Positions 34,601-42,260 of a stretch of DNA of 64,000 nt are shown here, in pieces. Positions within the stretch are counted from its first letter, which is position 1. Each line of letters opens with the position of its first letter. The translations under genes were made by a program, and so were the position numbers. Below the pieces are notes generated by a model. That model did no database searches, was not told the origin of the DNA, and was given only the letters and a program-made list of their open reading frames with translations. Origin of the DNA: Amycolatopsis alba DSM 44262 (GTDB taxonomy: Bacteria; Actinomycetota; Actinomycetes; Mycobacteriales; Pseudonocardiaceae); the NCBI RefSeq assembly GCF_000384215.1, contig NZ_KB913032.1:8083605-8147604 (forward strand), given 5' to 3'.

Positions 34601-35088
34601 TGGCCATCGGTGTCGGTTTCGCAGGCGGATACTTCTGCTGGCACTACCTCCCCGATCACGACGGCACGACACCGTTCCGGAGAGTGGCCGCGTTCGCCGT
34701 CGGGACGTTTCTCTTCCTGCTCGGTCTCGGCCTGGTCCTTCGTGGGGTTGAGTCGCCGTTCGCACTCGGCCGCTGGCAGCGCGCCGCTTTCGTCGGCGGG
34801 TTCAGCGCCCTGAGCGTCCTGGTCTCCCTGTGGGGCGTGACGGCCGTCTGGATCCGGACCGGACTCTGGCGGCGCCTCACGTTCGTGGTGCTCACGGCGC
34901 TGGTCCCGGCGCTGCTGGCCGCGTCACTGACGGCATTGTCGGCCGTGGTCCTCTGGCCCGGCGAGCCACTCACCGGCTGGATGGCCGCCGGGACCCTCTA
35001 CCTCACGATCGCCGGTGAGACGCTCATGCTGACCCGGTTCTTCCCCGACCCGCCACTGGGCCAGACCACCGGATCAGCGGGGTCCTGA
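31693..35088 (+). CDS. Large patatin-like phospholipase with C-terminal membrane domain
   Basis: A 1131-residue protein; ATG 31693 follows GGGAGGC. The patatin domain occupies about residues 25-320: oxyanion loop MRGGVSLAVWMGG, nucleophile Ser101 in GTSAGG and the dyad Asp304 in MDGGVLDN. The middle (330-900) is helical with no motif I recognise and corresponds to DUF3376-type regions. The last 200 residues have about six membrane segments, from PMVVPPLLIGFLAPLWSAVA to WMAAGTLYLTIAGETLML. It is probably a membrane-bound lipid acyl hydrolase. The stop overlaps prpC by 15 bases, tail to tail. Confidence 0.88.
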   Translation: MKTENHESRCQTSRVCENGGKNPPLLPHDLRLALCMRGGVSLAVWMGGACREITALRSAGGVVDEPPAVTARDRTQRAIYHEILTIAGYDNVEVDVIAGTSAGGLNGALLASHLVYGMRFDDGIRDIWLKLGDLESLTRHPKDKIPPSLLDGDGGFYQRLTSQLHHLLDTSCETSLGTGNSPRLVRLILTATRLFPRNEYLRPSVGQALLASWSQAHLAFRHYRTECDVAHPIFSDFPAGSTGHLDRLAYAARTTSSFPGAFEPARLTVTGPQNIDRKPWRNAVGTCSETGVPDVGSKQAQLMDGGVLDNIPLSWAIRAVAGAPAQAPVDRWLLYLQPVPPTPPKLPPTSTQQGSLARMARVVKALIRTKMNSETLLDDAAELSDAWTSAQRLHGTAGGLPGDPDLAHLPDVDARRRLMPRYADAVASVEADRLARLVDDPISLTGPDPLPIPDSRAFTGGQATAPILEHLRGPAVADLVCMPCTETLTVSWFRSLLAPARAVALVLDWVQAIEAEHELSPEQKKEISEIRDKLYETRFVCEVLLAARDRLLLRGGSPDFEVLPWVLAACQRLACFLEAAGGLTDEKAWCCVVAEVAEHAVQADLLPVGRDFPQTFLEPIWKRVAELSRLLVSRLTSLAKVPGFTALYEATTSRPDKTLEVFAIAELIIGPIRPDPLSEPSRIRVHAMSAVAESPLEPLLLGDAPLADDVQRVERKLSGNQLMNFASFLSSRWRLNDWTWGRLDAACSLVDVVARSERLLHKDDADLVRWLKDLYTEHYVAVFGKTSDDLEARPELAGLIGPWEALNVTTANVRHKLPILLTTWLHWNILQQEIPLLTGLAAMKSNGDLPPTSEQLKKASDPPFTRLVNEAHVLGDVGSETVRKLFKHAHLRRAGLRLGLVAWRAVQPAGKSKGARFGRTLFAVTKPMVVPPLLIGFLAPLWSAVAGLLAWAAVSVGTDSWFSMPGHLFLAIGVGFAGGYFCWHYLPDHDGTTPFRRVAAFAVGTFLFLLGLGLVLRGVESPFALGRWQRAAFVGGFSALSVLVSLWGVTAVWIRTGLWRRLTFVVLTALVPALLAASLTALSAVVLWPGEPLTGWMAAGTLYLTIAGETLMLTRFFPDPPLGQTTGSAGS

Positions 35089-36201
35089 ACCGCTGATCAT
35101 CCGCTCGGTGGGTCCGGTGTAGGCACTCGACGGCCTGATGAGGCTGTTGTCCGCCAGTTGCTCCGCGATGTGCGCGGTCCAGCCGGTGATGCGGGCGGCC
35201 ACGAAGATCGGGGTGAACACGGGAGTGTCGAAACCGATCAAGTGGTACGCCGGGCCCGCCGGGTAGTCGAGGTTGGGGTGCAGGCCCTTCGCGTCGTGCA
35301 TCGCGCGGGCCAGGGCTTCGTAGAGGTCGAGCAGGTGGTGGCCGTCGCGCAGTTCCGCGATCTCCTGCAACGCCCGGCGCATGGTCGGGACGCGGGAGTC
35401 GCCCCTCTTGTAGACGCGGTGCCCGAAGCCCATGATCTTGCGCTTTTCCGCCAGTGCCCCGGCCAGCCAGGCTTCCGTGCCGCCCGCGGTGCCGATCTCT
35501 TCGAACGTCGTCATGACGGCTTCGTTGGCACCACCGTGCAGTGGTCCTTTGAGCGCGCCGATCGCCGCGGTGACGGCACTGTAGAGATCGGACAGCGTGG
35601 AGGTGACGACACGCGAGGTGAAGGTGGAGGCGTTGAAGCTGTGCTCGGCATACAGGACCAAGGACGTCTCGAAGGCGCGGACGATGACCGGCTCGGGAAC
35701 CTCGCCGAATGTCATGTACAGGAAGTTCTCCGCGTAGCCGAGGTCGTCGCGCGGCGCCAGCGGGAGCAGGCCGTGCCGCCGCCGCTGGGTCAGCGCGACG
35801 ACGGCAGGCAGCGCGGCGAACAGCCGGAGTGCCTTGGCACGGTTGGCTTCCAGGCTGTTGTCGTCCTCGTGTGGATCGTGCGCGCCGAGAATGCTCACGG
35901 CGGTCCGCAGGGTGTCCATCGGATGCGCGGTCTCGGGCAAGGACAACAGGGTCAGGACCAGGTCGGCGGGCAGCGCCCGGTGTGCGCGTTCGGCCTCGCT
36001 CTGGACGGCCAGCTGTTCCGGCGTGGGCAGTTCGCCGTACCAGAGCAGGTACGCGACCTCCTCGAAACGGCACTTCTCCGCCAGGTCCTGGACGGGATAA
36101 CCGCGGTAGGTTAGGGAGTTGGTTTCGGGATTGACCATCGAGACCTCGGTGGTGTCGACGACGATCCCGGTGAGTCCTTTGTGGATACTGGGTGCAGACA
36201 T
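35074..36201 (-). CDS. prpC: 2-Methylcitrate synthase / citrate synthase
   Basis: A 375-residue citrate-synthase-family protein. ATG 36201 is preceded by GAGGGGA. It condenses propionyl-CoA with oxaloacetate to 2-methylcitrate, the first step of the methylcitrate cycle. The family residues are present: catalytic His in LHGGANEAVM, then MGFGHRVYKRGDSRVP, and DYPAGPAYHLIGFD with the C-terminal catalytic Asp. The N-terminal GLTGIVVDTTEVSMVNPETN matches short bacterial methylcitrate synthases. It is the last gene of prpD-prpB-prpC, 10 bases after prpB. PrpC members often accept acetyl-CoA as well. Confidence 0.93.
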   Translation of the reverse strand: MSAPSIHKGLTGIVVDTTEVSMVNPETNSLTYRGYPVQDLAEKCRFEEVAYLLWYGELPTPEQLAVQSEAERAHRALPADLVLTLLSLPETAHPMDTLRTAVSILGAHDPHEDDNSLEANRAKALRLFAALPAVVALTQRRRHGLLPLAPRDDLGYAENFLYMTFGEVPEPVIVRAFETSLVLYAEHSFNASTFTSRVVTSTLSDLYSAVTAAIGALKGPLHGGANEAVMTTFEEIGTAGGTEAWLAGALAEKRKIMGFGHRVYKRGDSRVPTMRRALQEIAELRDGHHLLDLYEALARAMHDAKGLHPNLDYPAGPAYHLIGFDTPVFTPIFVAARITGWTAHIAEQLADNSLIRPSSAYTGPTERMISGSGPR

Positions 36202-36211
36202 GGTCGTCCCC

Positions 36212-37105
36212 TCAGAGGCGGAAAGTGAAGACGTTCTCGTCGAAAGTGCTGTAGGACTCGTAATCGAGCAGGTCGTAGAGATCGCGACGGTGCTGCATCC
36301 GGTCGAGCAGCTCCGCCTGGGTGCCCTGTTCGGTGATGGCGGTCAGCCCGGCGTCGGCGGCGTGCATGGCGAGACGCAGCAAGGTGACCGGATAGATCAC
36401 GATGTTCACGCCGAGCGACTCCAGCGTTTGCACGTCGAGCAGTTCGCTTTTGCCGAACTCGGTCATGTTCGCCAGGATCGGGACGTCGACGGCGGCGCGC
36501 AGCCGTTCGAAATCGGCGGGATTCCGCATCGCCTCGGGGAAAATGAGGTCGGCCCCGGCGTCGGCGTAGGCTTTGGCCCGGTCGATCGCGTCCTCGATGC
36601 CGTTCACCCCGGCGGCGTCGGTGCGGGCGGCGATGACGAAGCCCGGATCGCGCCGGGCGGCGACGGCCGCGGTGATCCGCCGGACCGCGACGTCGCGTTC
36701 GACGACGTCCTTGCCGTCGAGGTGCCCGCAGCGCTTGGGGTTGACCTGGTCTTCCAGGTGCATCCCGGCGACACCGGCGTCCTCCAGCACCTGCGCGGTG
36801 CGGGCTGCGTTCATCGGCTCGCCGAACCCGGTGTCGGCGTCGACCAGCGCGGGCAGCGCGGTGACACGGGCGATCTGCTGGGACCGCCCGGCGACCTCGG
36901 TGAGCGTGGTCAGCCCGATGTCGGGAAGGCCGAGGTCGGCCGCGAGGACGGCGCCGGAGATGTAGACGCCTTCGAAGCCGCGACGCTCGATCAGTTTGGC
37001 GCTCAACGGGTTGAACGCGCCGGGAAGGCGTTGCAGCGTCCCGGAGTTCAGCCCCGCACGGAAAGCGGCGCGCTTCTGCGGGGCGGACGGAGTGGCGTGC
37101 AGCAT
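36212..37105 (-). CDS. prpB: Methylisocitrate lyase
   Basis: A 297-residue isocitrate-lyase-superfamily protein. ATG 37105 overlaps the prpD stop (TGATG), showing coupling; the frame is open upstream but is inside prpD. It cleaves 2-methylisocitrate to pyruvate and succinate with Mg2+. Motifs: GVYISGAVLAADLGLPD, LVDADTGFGE (Asp pair) and the active-site loop HLEDQVNPKRCGHLDGK with the catalytic Cys. NMTEFGKSELL is also diagnostic for PrpB. It is cytoplasmic and middle gene of the methylcitrate operon. Confidence 0.95.
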   Translation of the reverse strand: MLHATPSAPQKRAAFRAGLNSGTLQRLPGAFNPLSAKLIERRGFEGVYISGAVLAADLGLPDIGLTTLTEVAGRSQQIARVTALPALVDADTGFGEPMNAARTAQVLEDAGVAGMHLEDQVNPKRCGHLDGKDVVERDVAVRRITAAVAARRDPGFVIAARTDAAGVNGIEDAIDRAKAYADAGADLIFPEAMRNPADFERLRAAVDVPILANMTEFGKSELLDVQTLESLGVNIVIYPVTLLRLAMHAADAGLTAITEQGTQAELLDRMQHRRDLYDLLDYESYSTFDENVFTFRL

Positions 37106-38586
37106 CAGAAGATCCCCTTGCTCGTCGGCGCGGCGCCGAGCCCGGCCGGGAGCGCGATCCCGGCGACCTCGGCCGCGTCCAGTTCCCCGAGCCGGGTGAC
37201 CGTGTCGAGGAACCTGTCCTGATCGGCGAGGGCGATCACCCCGTCGGCCAGCGTACGGAACTTGGCGACGTACTGCTCGCGGGCGAACGGCCGTGCCCCG
37301 GCGGGGTGAGCGTCGGCCACGGCGATCTCGTCGGCCAGCACGGTGCCGTCGGCCAGGGTGATCTCGACGCGGCCGCCGAACGCCGGTTCGGGCGCGTGGT
37401 ACCGGCGAGTCCACTCGGGATCCTCGACGGTGGCGACCTTCCGCCAGAGTTCCACCGTGTCCGGCCGGGTCGCGCGGGCCCTGTCGTAGGACTTCTCGTG
37501 ATGCCACTCGCCGTCTTGGAGGGCCACCGCGAAGATGTACGGGATCGAGTGGTCGAGCGTCTCGCGGCTGGCTTGGGGATCGTACTTCTGCGGGTCGCCC
37601 GCGCCGGAACCGATGACGTAGTGCGTGTGGTGGCTGGTGTGGATGAGGATCCGCTCCACCTTGCCGAGTTCGCCGACCTTCGGACCGAGGCGTCGCGCGA
37701 GGTCGATCAGTGCCTGACTCTGGTACTCGGCCGAATGTTCTTTGGTGTAGGTGTCCAAAATGGACCGCTTCGCCTCGCCGGGCGCGGGCAGCGGCACGGT
37801 GTATTCGGCGTCCGGGCCACTGAGCAGCCAGGCGATGAAGCCGTCTTCGCCTTCGTAGATCGGGCTCGGCGCGCCTTCGCCGCGCATCACCCTGTCGACG
37901 GCCTCGATCGCGGCCTTGCAGGCGAAGGCGGGCGCGTAGGCCTTCCACGAGGAGATCTCGCCCTTGCGGGATTGGCGCGTCGTCGTCGTGGTGTGCAACG
38001 CCTGCCCGATGGCCTGGTACACGGTCTCGGTGTCCAGGCCCAGCAACGCCCCCAGGCCACCCGCGACGGACGGGCCGAGGTGGGCGATATGGTCGATCTT
38101 GTGCTCGTGCAGGCAGATCCCGCGCACGAGGTTCACCTGGAGTTCGTATCCGGTGACGATGCCGCGGAGCAGATCCGCGCCGGTGCGCCCGGTGTGCTGG
38201 GCGACGGCGAGGATCGGCGGGATGTTGTCGCCGGGGTGCGAGTAGTCCGCGGCGAGGAAGGTGTCGTGGTAGTCCAGTTCCCGGACGGCGACGCCGTTGG
38301 CCCAGGCCGCCCATTCCGGGGAGTACCGTCCTTCGACGCCGAACACCGTCGCACCCGGTGTGCCGGGATGCGCCAGCGCCTGGTCACGAGCGGACGCGAC
38401 GGGACGCCGGGTAAGTGACGCGGCGGCCACGGCGGCGTTGTCGATCATGCGGTTGATCACCATGTCAGCGGCCTCGGGTGACACCGGTACGTCGTCGGTG
38501 GCGACGGCGGCGAGCTTCCACGCCAGTTGCTCCTCGCGGGGCAGCGGCTCGGCGGAACGGTAGGTGCGGACGGTGTGGTCGGTCAT
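37105..38586 (-). CDS. prpD: 2-Methylcitrate dehydratase (MmgE/PrpD family)
   Basis: A 493-residue PrpD protein starting at ATG 38586 after GAAGGA. It dehydrates 2-methylcitrate to cis-2-methylaconitate without an iron-sulfur cluster. Family signatures are [19 protein letters not shown] and [14 protein letters not shown], followed by [21 protein letters not shown] and [21 protein letters not shown]. It is first gene of the operon and divergent from prpR, with a 148-bp control region between them. No acnD/prpF pair is present, in keeping with the PrpD type of cycle. Confidence 0.95.
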   Translation of the reverse strand: MTDHTVRTYRSAEPLPREEQLAWKLAAVATDDVPVSPEAADMVINRMIDNAAVAAASLTRRPVASARDQALAHPGTPGATVFGVEGRYSPEWAAWANGVAVRELDYHDTFLAADYSHPGDNIPPILAVAQHTGRTGADLLRGIVTGYELQVNLVRGICLHEHKIDHIAHLGPSVAGGLGALLGLDTETVYQAIGQALHTTTTTRQSRKGEISSWKAYAPAFACKAAIEAVDRVMRGEGAPSPIYEGEDGFIAWLLSGPDAEYTVPLPAPGEAKRSILDTYTKEHSAEYQSQALIDLARRLGPKVGELGKVERILIHTSHHTHYVIGSGAGDPQKYDPQASRETLDHSIPYIFAVALQDGEWHHEKSYDRARATRPDTVELWRKVATVEDPEWTRRYHAPEPAFGGRVEITLADGTVLADEIAVADAHPAGARPFAREQYVAKFRTLADGVIALADQDRFLDTVTRLGELDAAEVAGIALPAGLGAAPTSKGIF

Positions 38587-38710
38587 TACGTTCCTTCGGG
38601 GTTCGGATCCCTTGTGAAGCTTGTGGTGCTCTCGACCGAGCGTGACACCGACCGCGTACCGTTCACCAGGCCAGAGCCCTGTGAAGGTTTGTGAACGTTC
38701 GCGGACCGCT

Positions 38711-38734
38711 TGTAAAAGTTGTTACAGTCGGCTT
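38711..38734 (+). promoter_or_regulatory. prpR promoter and dyad in the prpD-prpR interval
   Basis: TACAGT (38723-38728) ends six bases before GTG 38735 and would give a leaderless transcript. TGTAA (38711-38715) and TTACA (38722-38726) form a dyad overlapping this -10 box. Further toward prpD, TTGTGAAGCTTGTGG and CTGTGAAGGTTTGTGAAC repeat a GTGAA-TTGTG theme that could be PrpR sites. Binding is inferred only. Confidence 0.5.
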
Positions 38735-40135
38735 GTGGAGAAGATGTACGCGGGAGCGCGGCTGCGGCAACTGCGTGAAGGCCGGTCGATGACGCAGTCC
38801 GAGCTGGCGCGGCTGCTGGAGATCTCGCCGAGCTACGTCAACCAGCTCGAACACAACGGCAGACCACTGACGCTGCCGGTCCTGCTGAAGCTCACCGAGA
38901 CCTTCGGCGTGGACACGGAGTTCTTCGCCGCCCAGGACACCGCGCGGCTGGTCGCGGACGTACGCGAGGTGTTCGACGACAACACCGTCAGCGGCGCGAT
39001 CTCCGCCGGCGAGGTCGACGCCCTGACCACCACCCTGCCCGAGGTGGCACGGACACTCGTCGCGCTCCACCGGCGTTACCGGGACGCGGTGGAGAACATC
39101 GCGACGCTGGTGACCGAACAGGGACTCGATCGCTCGACCGCGCAGCAGCCGCACGAGGAGATCCGTGACTGGTTCTACGCACGCCGCAACCACGTCGCCG
39201 AACTCGACGCTCCCGCGGAGAAGCTCGCCGCCGCACTGCGCTTGCACCCTGGCGAAGTCCGCAATGGACTGGCGGCCGGGCTCCTGGAGCGGCACGGAGT
39301 CAAGGTCGTCGCCGAACCCCTGGGCGCCGACCAGCACCACTTCGACGCACGCGAGAAGACCCTGCGCCTCTCCCCCGCCCTGAGACCAGGGCAAGCCGCC
39401 TTCCGGCTCGCGTCCGAACTGGCACTGCTGGAAGCCGGAGACGTGATCGACCGGCTGGTGGACGGCGGCAACTTCGGCGGCGACACCGCCCGGCGGCTCG
39501 CCCGGATCGGCCTGGCCAACTATTACGCGGGCGCGGTCGTGCTGCCGTACCGCGTCTTCCTCGGCGCGGCCGAACGGTACCGCTACGACATCATGCGGCT
39601 CTCGGACCATTTCGGTGTCGGCTTCGAGACGATCTGCCACCGGCTGTCCACTTTGCAGCGTCCCGGCACACGCGGGGTGCCGTTCTCGTTCGTCCGCGTC
39701 GATCGCGCGGGCAACATCTCGAAACGCCAGTCCGCCACCGGGTTCCACTTCTCCAGGGTCGGCGGCTCGTGTCCACTGTGGATCGTCTACGAAGCCTTCG
39801 GTTCGCCGGGCCGGATCCTCACGCAGATCGCCGAACTCCCGGACGGGAAGAAGTACTTCTGGCTCGCGCGCACCGTTTCCCGCGCGGCGGGCGGGCACGG
39901 CGATCCGGGGAAGACGTTCGCGATCGGGCTCGGCTGCGAACTGCGGCATGCCCGGCGGCTCGTCTACTCCGACGGCCTGGCACTCGGCACCGGCGCGGCG
40001 ATCACCCCGATCGGGATGGGCTGCAAGGTCTGCGAGCGGCCCGCCTGCCCGCAGCGTGCCTTCCCCGCGATCGGGAAGCCAATGCGGGTGGACGAGCACT
40101 CCTCCAGCCTGCTGCCCTACCCACCCCTCGCCTGA
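38735..40135 (+). CDS. prpR: PrpR/ScfR-type propionate regulator (XRE HTH + IrrE-like + Cys cluster)
   Basis: A 466-residue regulator. GTG 38735 is chosen because it lies six bases after a -10 box (leaderless); ATG 38744 is the alternative, but its GGAG would be only three bases away. The XRE-type helix-turn-helix is at residues 5-60 (GARLRQLREGRSMTQSELAR). The middle region is the ScfR/DUF2083-type domain that senses short-chain acyl-CoA in the mycobacterial homologue. The C-terminus has GCKVCERPACPQRAFP, a Cys cluster like that reported to bind an Fe-S cluster in PrpR. It should activate prpDBC when propionyl-CoA accumulates. Confidence 0.92.
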   Translation: MEKMYAGARLRQLREGRSMTQSELARLLEISPSYVNQLEHNGRPLTLPVLLKLTETFGVDTEFFAAQDTARLVADVREVFDDNTVSGAISAGEVDALTTTLPEVARTLVALHRRYRDAVENIATLVTEQGLDRSTAQQPHEEIRDWFYARRNHVAELDAPAEKLAAALRLHPGEVRNGLAAGLLERHGVKVVAEPLGADQHHFDAREKTLRLSPALRPGQAAFRLASELALLEAGDVIDRLVDGGNFGGDTARRLARIGLANYYAGAVVLPYRVFLGAAERYRYDIMRLSDHFGVGFETICHRLSTLQRPGTRGVPFSFVRVDRAGNISKRQSATGFHFSRVGGSCPLWIVYEAFGSPGRILTQIAELPDGKKYFWLARTVSRAAGGHGDPGKTFAIGLGCELRHARRLVYSDGLALGTGAAITPIGMGCKVCERPACPQRAFPAIGKPMRVDEHSSSLLPYPPLA

Positions 40136-40166
40136 GTCGCGATTCGGAGCGGGGCCGCCGGCCCCG

Positions 40167-40223
40167 GTGTCGCGAAAGCCACTTTCGGGACGTCTGATGT
40201 CTCGAAAGTGGCTTTCGCGACAC
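40167..40223. repeat. Nested palindromic repeat, copy A (GCGAAAG-N3-CTTTCGC unit)
   Basis: Arms 40167-40187 and 40203-40223 are exact 21-nt reverse complements with a 15-nt loop. Each arm itself contains a small palindrome, CGAAAG-N3-CTTTCG, so the element can fold as one long hairpin or as two short ones. It follows the prpR stop by 31 bases. Confidence 0.85.
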
Positions 40224-40289
40224 TCGGCACTGCCGACCGCTACCGCTCCCGACCGCTACCGCCGCCGGGCAGGTGGTCCCGCCGGAAGC

Positions 40290-40342
40290 GTTGCGAAAGC
40301 CACTTTCGCAACCTTCAACGTTGCGAAAGTGGCTTTCGCAAC
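40290..40342. repeat. Nested palindromic repeat, copy B (GTTGCGAAAG unit)
   Basis: Arms 40290-40312 and 40320-40342 are exact 23-nt reverse complements with a 7-nt loop, and each arm is itself a 10-bp palindrome around a 3-nt centre (GTTGCGAAAG / CTTTCGCAAC). Copies A and B share the core GCGAAAGCCACTTTCG. Between them (40224-40289) and after them (40343-40399) I see no gene. Confidence 0.85.
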
Positions 40343-40399
40343 ACCAGCTACCACCCCGCCGCTCGATGGAGCGGGGCCGCTGAGGCGTACGCCACAACC

Positions 40400-40429
40400 T
40401 CGACATAGTCGGACTTCCTACTTTATGGT
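40400..40429 (+). promoter_or_regulatory. Putative promoter of the riboswitch-valine operon
   Basis: TCGACA (40400-40405) and TATGGT (40424-40429) are spaced by 18 bases and would start transcription at about 40436, precisely at the 5' edge of the riboswitch P1 stem. This fit supports the riboswitch being transcribed on the plus strand. Confidence 0.5.
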
Positions 40430-40436
40430 GTCCACA

Positions 40437-40582
40437 GGTCTGCGGTGCAGGGAAGCCGGTGGAAATCCGGTGCGGTCCCGCCACTGTGACCGGGGAGCGG
40501 CGCTCCCGCAGAGAAGGCCACTGGCGCGAGCCGGGAAGGCCGGAGCCGCCGCGGATCCGGGAGCCAGGATACCGGCCGCAGA
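40437..40582 (+). promoter_or_regulatory. Cobalamin (B12) riboswitch upstream of the valine-degradation operon
   Basis: All conserved elements of the AdoCbl class are present in order: GGGAAGCCGGTGGAAATCCG near 40450, GCGGTCCCGCCACTGTGACC (40472-40491), GGCCACTGG (40517-40525), GCCGGGAAGGCCGGAGC (40530-40546) and the B12 box GAGCCAGGATACCGGCC (40561-40577). P1 closes with TCTGCGG (40439-40445) pairing with CCGCAGA (40576-40582). The next genes are an 18-codon upstream ORF and mmsA at 40754. Such riboswitches normally turn off B12 synthesis, B12 uptake or B12-independent enzymes; control of valine catabolism would be unusual. Confidence 0.96.
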
Positions 40583-40617
40583 TGTCCACGTTCGTCCACG
40601 AGGATGGAGCTGAACGC

Positions 40618-40674
40618 ATGCGGATTCTTCCTGCCTGCGCGAAAGTCGCCGACCCGCCACCACCCCGGCGGTAA
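40618..40674 (+). CDS. 18-residue upstream ORF between riboswitch and mmsA
   Basis: ATG 40618 is preceded by ATGGAGCTGA with suitable spacing and opens an 18-codon frame, MRILPACAKVADPPPPRR, ended by TAA at 40672. An in-frame ATG at 40582, inside the 3' strand of riboswitch P1, would extend it to 30 residues. The four prolines directly before the end could stall ribosomes. The stop lies 79 bases before mmsA. It could be a translated leader that links the riboswitch to the operon. No homologue is known to me. Confidence 0.45.
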   Translation: MRILPACAKVADPPPPRR

Positions 40675-40753
40675 GTCGTCCGTACTCCCCTGCCCGGCCG
40701 CCGATCGCGGTCTTCGGGCGGCTTCGTCCTGCGTACTTTCGGAAAGGGCATCC

Positions 40754-42253
40754 ATGAGCACCGAACTCAGTCATTTCGTCGGCGGCAAGCCGGTCGCGGG
40801 GACGTCCGGCCGGTTCGCCGACGTCTTCGACCCCAGCACCGGCGCCGTCCAGGCCCGTGTCCCGCTCGCCTCGGCCGACGAGGTCGCCACCGTGGTCGCG
40901 GACGCGGCGCAGGCCCAGCTCGAGTGGGCCCGCTGGAACCCGCAGCGGCGGGCCCGTGTGCTGATGAAGTTCGTCGACCTCGTCCGCGCCGAGGAGGACT
41001 CCCTCGCCCGGCTGCTCACCTCCGAACACGGCAAGACCGTCCCCGACGCGCGCGGCGACATCCAGCGCGGGCTCGAAGTGGTCGAGTTCGCCATCGGCAT
41101 CCCGCATCTGCTCAAGGGCGAGTACAGCGACAACGCGGGCACCGGTATCGACGTCTACTCGATGCGGCAGCCGCTCGGCGTGGTCGCCGGGATCACGCCG
41201 TTCAACTTCCCCGCGATGATCCCGCTGTGGAAGGCCGCCCCGGCGATCGCCTGCGGGAACGCCTTCGTGCTCAAACCGTCCGAACGCGACCCGTCGGTCC
41301 CCCTGCGGCTGGCCGAGCTCTTCCTGGAAGCCGGTCTGCCGCCGGGTGTGTTCAACGTGGTCAACGGCGACAAGGAAGCCGTCGACGCGCTGCTGACCGA
41401 TCCCCGCGTCGAGGCCGTCGGCTTCGTCGGTTCGTCGTCGATCGCCGAGTACATCTACACCACCGCGGCCGCGCACGGAAAGCGCGCGCAGTGCTTCGGC
41501 GGAGCCAAGAACCACATGATCGTGATGCCGGACGCGGACCTCGACCAGGTCGTCGACGCGCTGATCGGCGCCGGGTACGGCTCCGCGGGCGAACGCTGCA
41601 TGGCGATCTCGGTCGCCGTCCCGGTCGGCGAGGCCACCGCCGACGCGCTGGCCGCCCGGCTTACCGAACGTGTCAAGACGCTGAAGGTCGGCGCCTCGCT
41701 CGACGAGACGGCCGACTTCGGGCCGCTGGTGACCGCCGAGGCCGTCCAGCGCGTCCGCGACTACATCGACGTCGGCCTCGCGGAAGGGGCGAAGCTGCTC
41801 GTCGACGGTCGCGAGACCACTGTGGACGGTCACGAGAACGGCTTCTTCCTCGGCGGCTGCCTGTTCGACCACGTCACCAGCGACATGCGGATCTACCGTG
41901 AAGAGATCTTCGGGCCGGTGCTGTCGATCGTCCGCGCGGCCGACTACGAGGAAGCACTCCGGCTGCCCAGCGAGCACGAGTACGGCAACGGCGTCGCGAT
42001 CTTCACCCGCGACGGTGACACCGCCCGCGACTTCACCTCGCGGGTGAACACCGGCATGGTCGGAGTCAACGTGCCCATCCCGGTGCCGATCGCCTACCAC
42101 ACCTTCGGCGGCTGGAAGCGTTCCGGTTTCGGCGATCTGAACCAGCACGGGCCGGACTCGATCCGCTTCTACACCAAGACCAAGACGGTCACCTCGCGCT
42201 GGCCTTCCGGCACCAAGGAAGGCGCCAGCTTCGTCATCCCGACGATGAGCTGA
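40754..42253 (+). CDS. mmsA: CoA-acylating methylmalonate-semialdehyde dehydrogenase
   Basis: A 499-residue aldehyde dehydrogenase. ATG 40754 follows GGAAAGGG. The open frame reaches upstream to 40604, but that part overlaps the leader ORF and is not conserved in character. It converts methylmalonate semialdehyde with NAD+ and CoA to propionyl-CoA and CO2. Motifs: GVVAGITPFNFPAMIPLWKA, FVLKPSERDPSVPLRLAELF, and the catalytic Cys282 in SAGERCMAIS; GSSSIAEYIYTTAA covers the NAD site. It is first gene of the valine operon, 172 bases after the riboswitch. Confidence 0.95.
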   Translation: MSTELSHFVGGKPVAGTSGRFADVFDPSTGAVQARVPLASADEVATVVADAAQAQLEWARWNPQRRARVLMKFVDLVRAEEDSLARLLTSEHGKTVPDARGDIQRGLEVVEFAIGIPHLLKGEYSDNAGTGIDVYSMRQPLGVVAGITPFNFPAMIPLWKAAPAIACGNAFVLKPSERDPSVPLRLAELFLEAGLPPGVFNVVNGDKEAVDALLTDPRVEAVGFVGSSSIAEYIYTTAAAHGKRAQCFGGAKNHMIVMPDADLDQVVDALIGAGYGSAGERCMAISVAVPVGEATADALAARLTERVKTLKVGASLDETADFGPLVTAEAVQRVRDYIDVGLAEGAKLLVDGRETTVDGHENGFFLGGCLFDHVTSDMRIYREEIFGPVLSIVRAADYEEALRLPSEHEYGNGVAIFTRDGDTARDFTSRVNTGMVGVNVPIPVPIAYHTFGGWKRSGFGDLNQHGPDSIRFYTKTKTVTSRWPSGTKEGASFVIPTMS

Positions 42254-42260
42254 GGCCGCG

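Noticed and set aside
36212..38314. A 700-codon frame joining prpB to a prpD-antiframe
   Set aside because: The upstream part is Arg/Gly-rich and out of frame with PrpD; PrpB starts at ATG 37105.
40167..40342. Possible CRISPR array because similar units recur
   Set aside because: The units are palindromic arms of two hairpins with irregular spacing, there are no spacers of constant length and no cas genes.
40604..40753. A 50-residue N-terminal extension of MmsA starting at ATG 40604
   Set aside because: It overlaps the leader ORF, has Cys/Arg/Ser-rich non-family sequence, and MmsA proteins normally begin at the position of ATG 40754, which has a good ribosome binding site.
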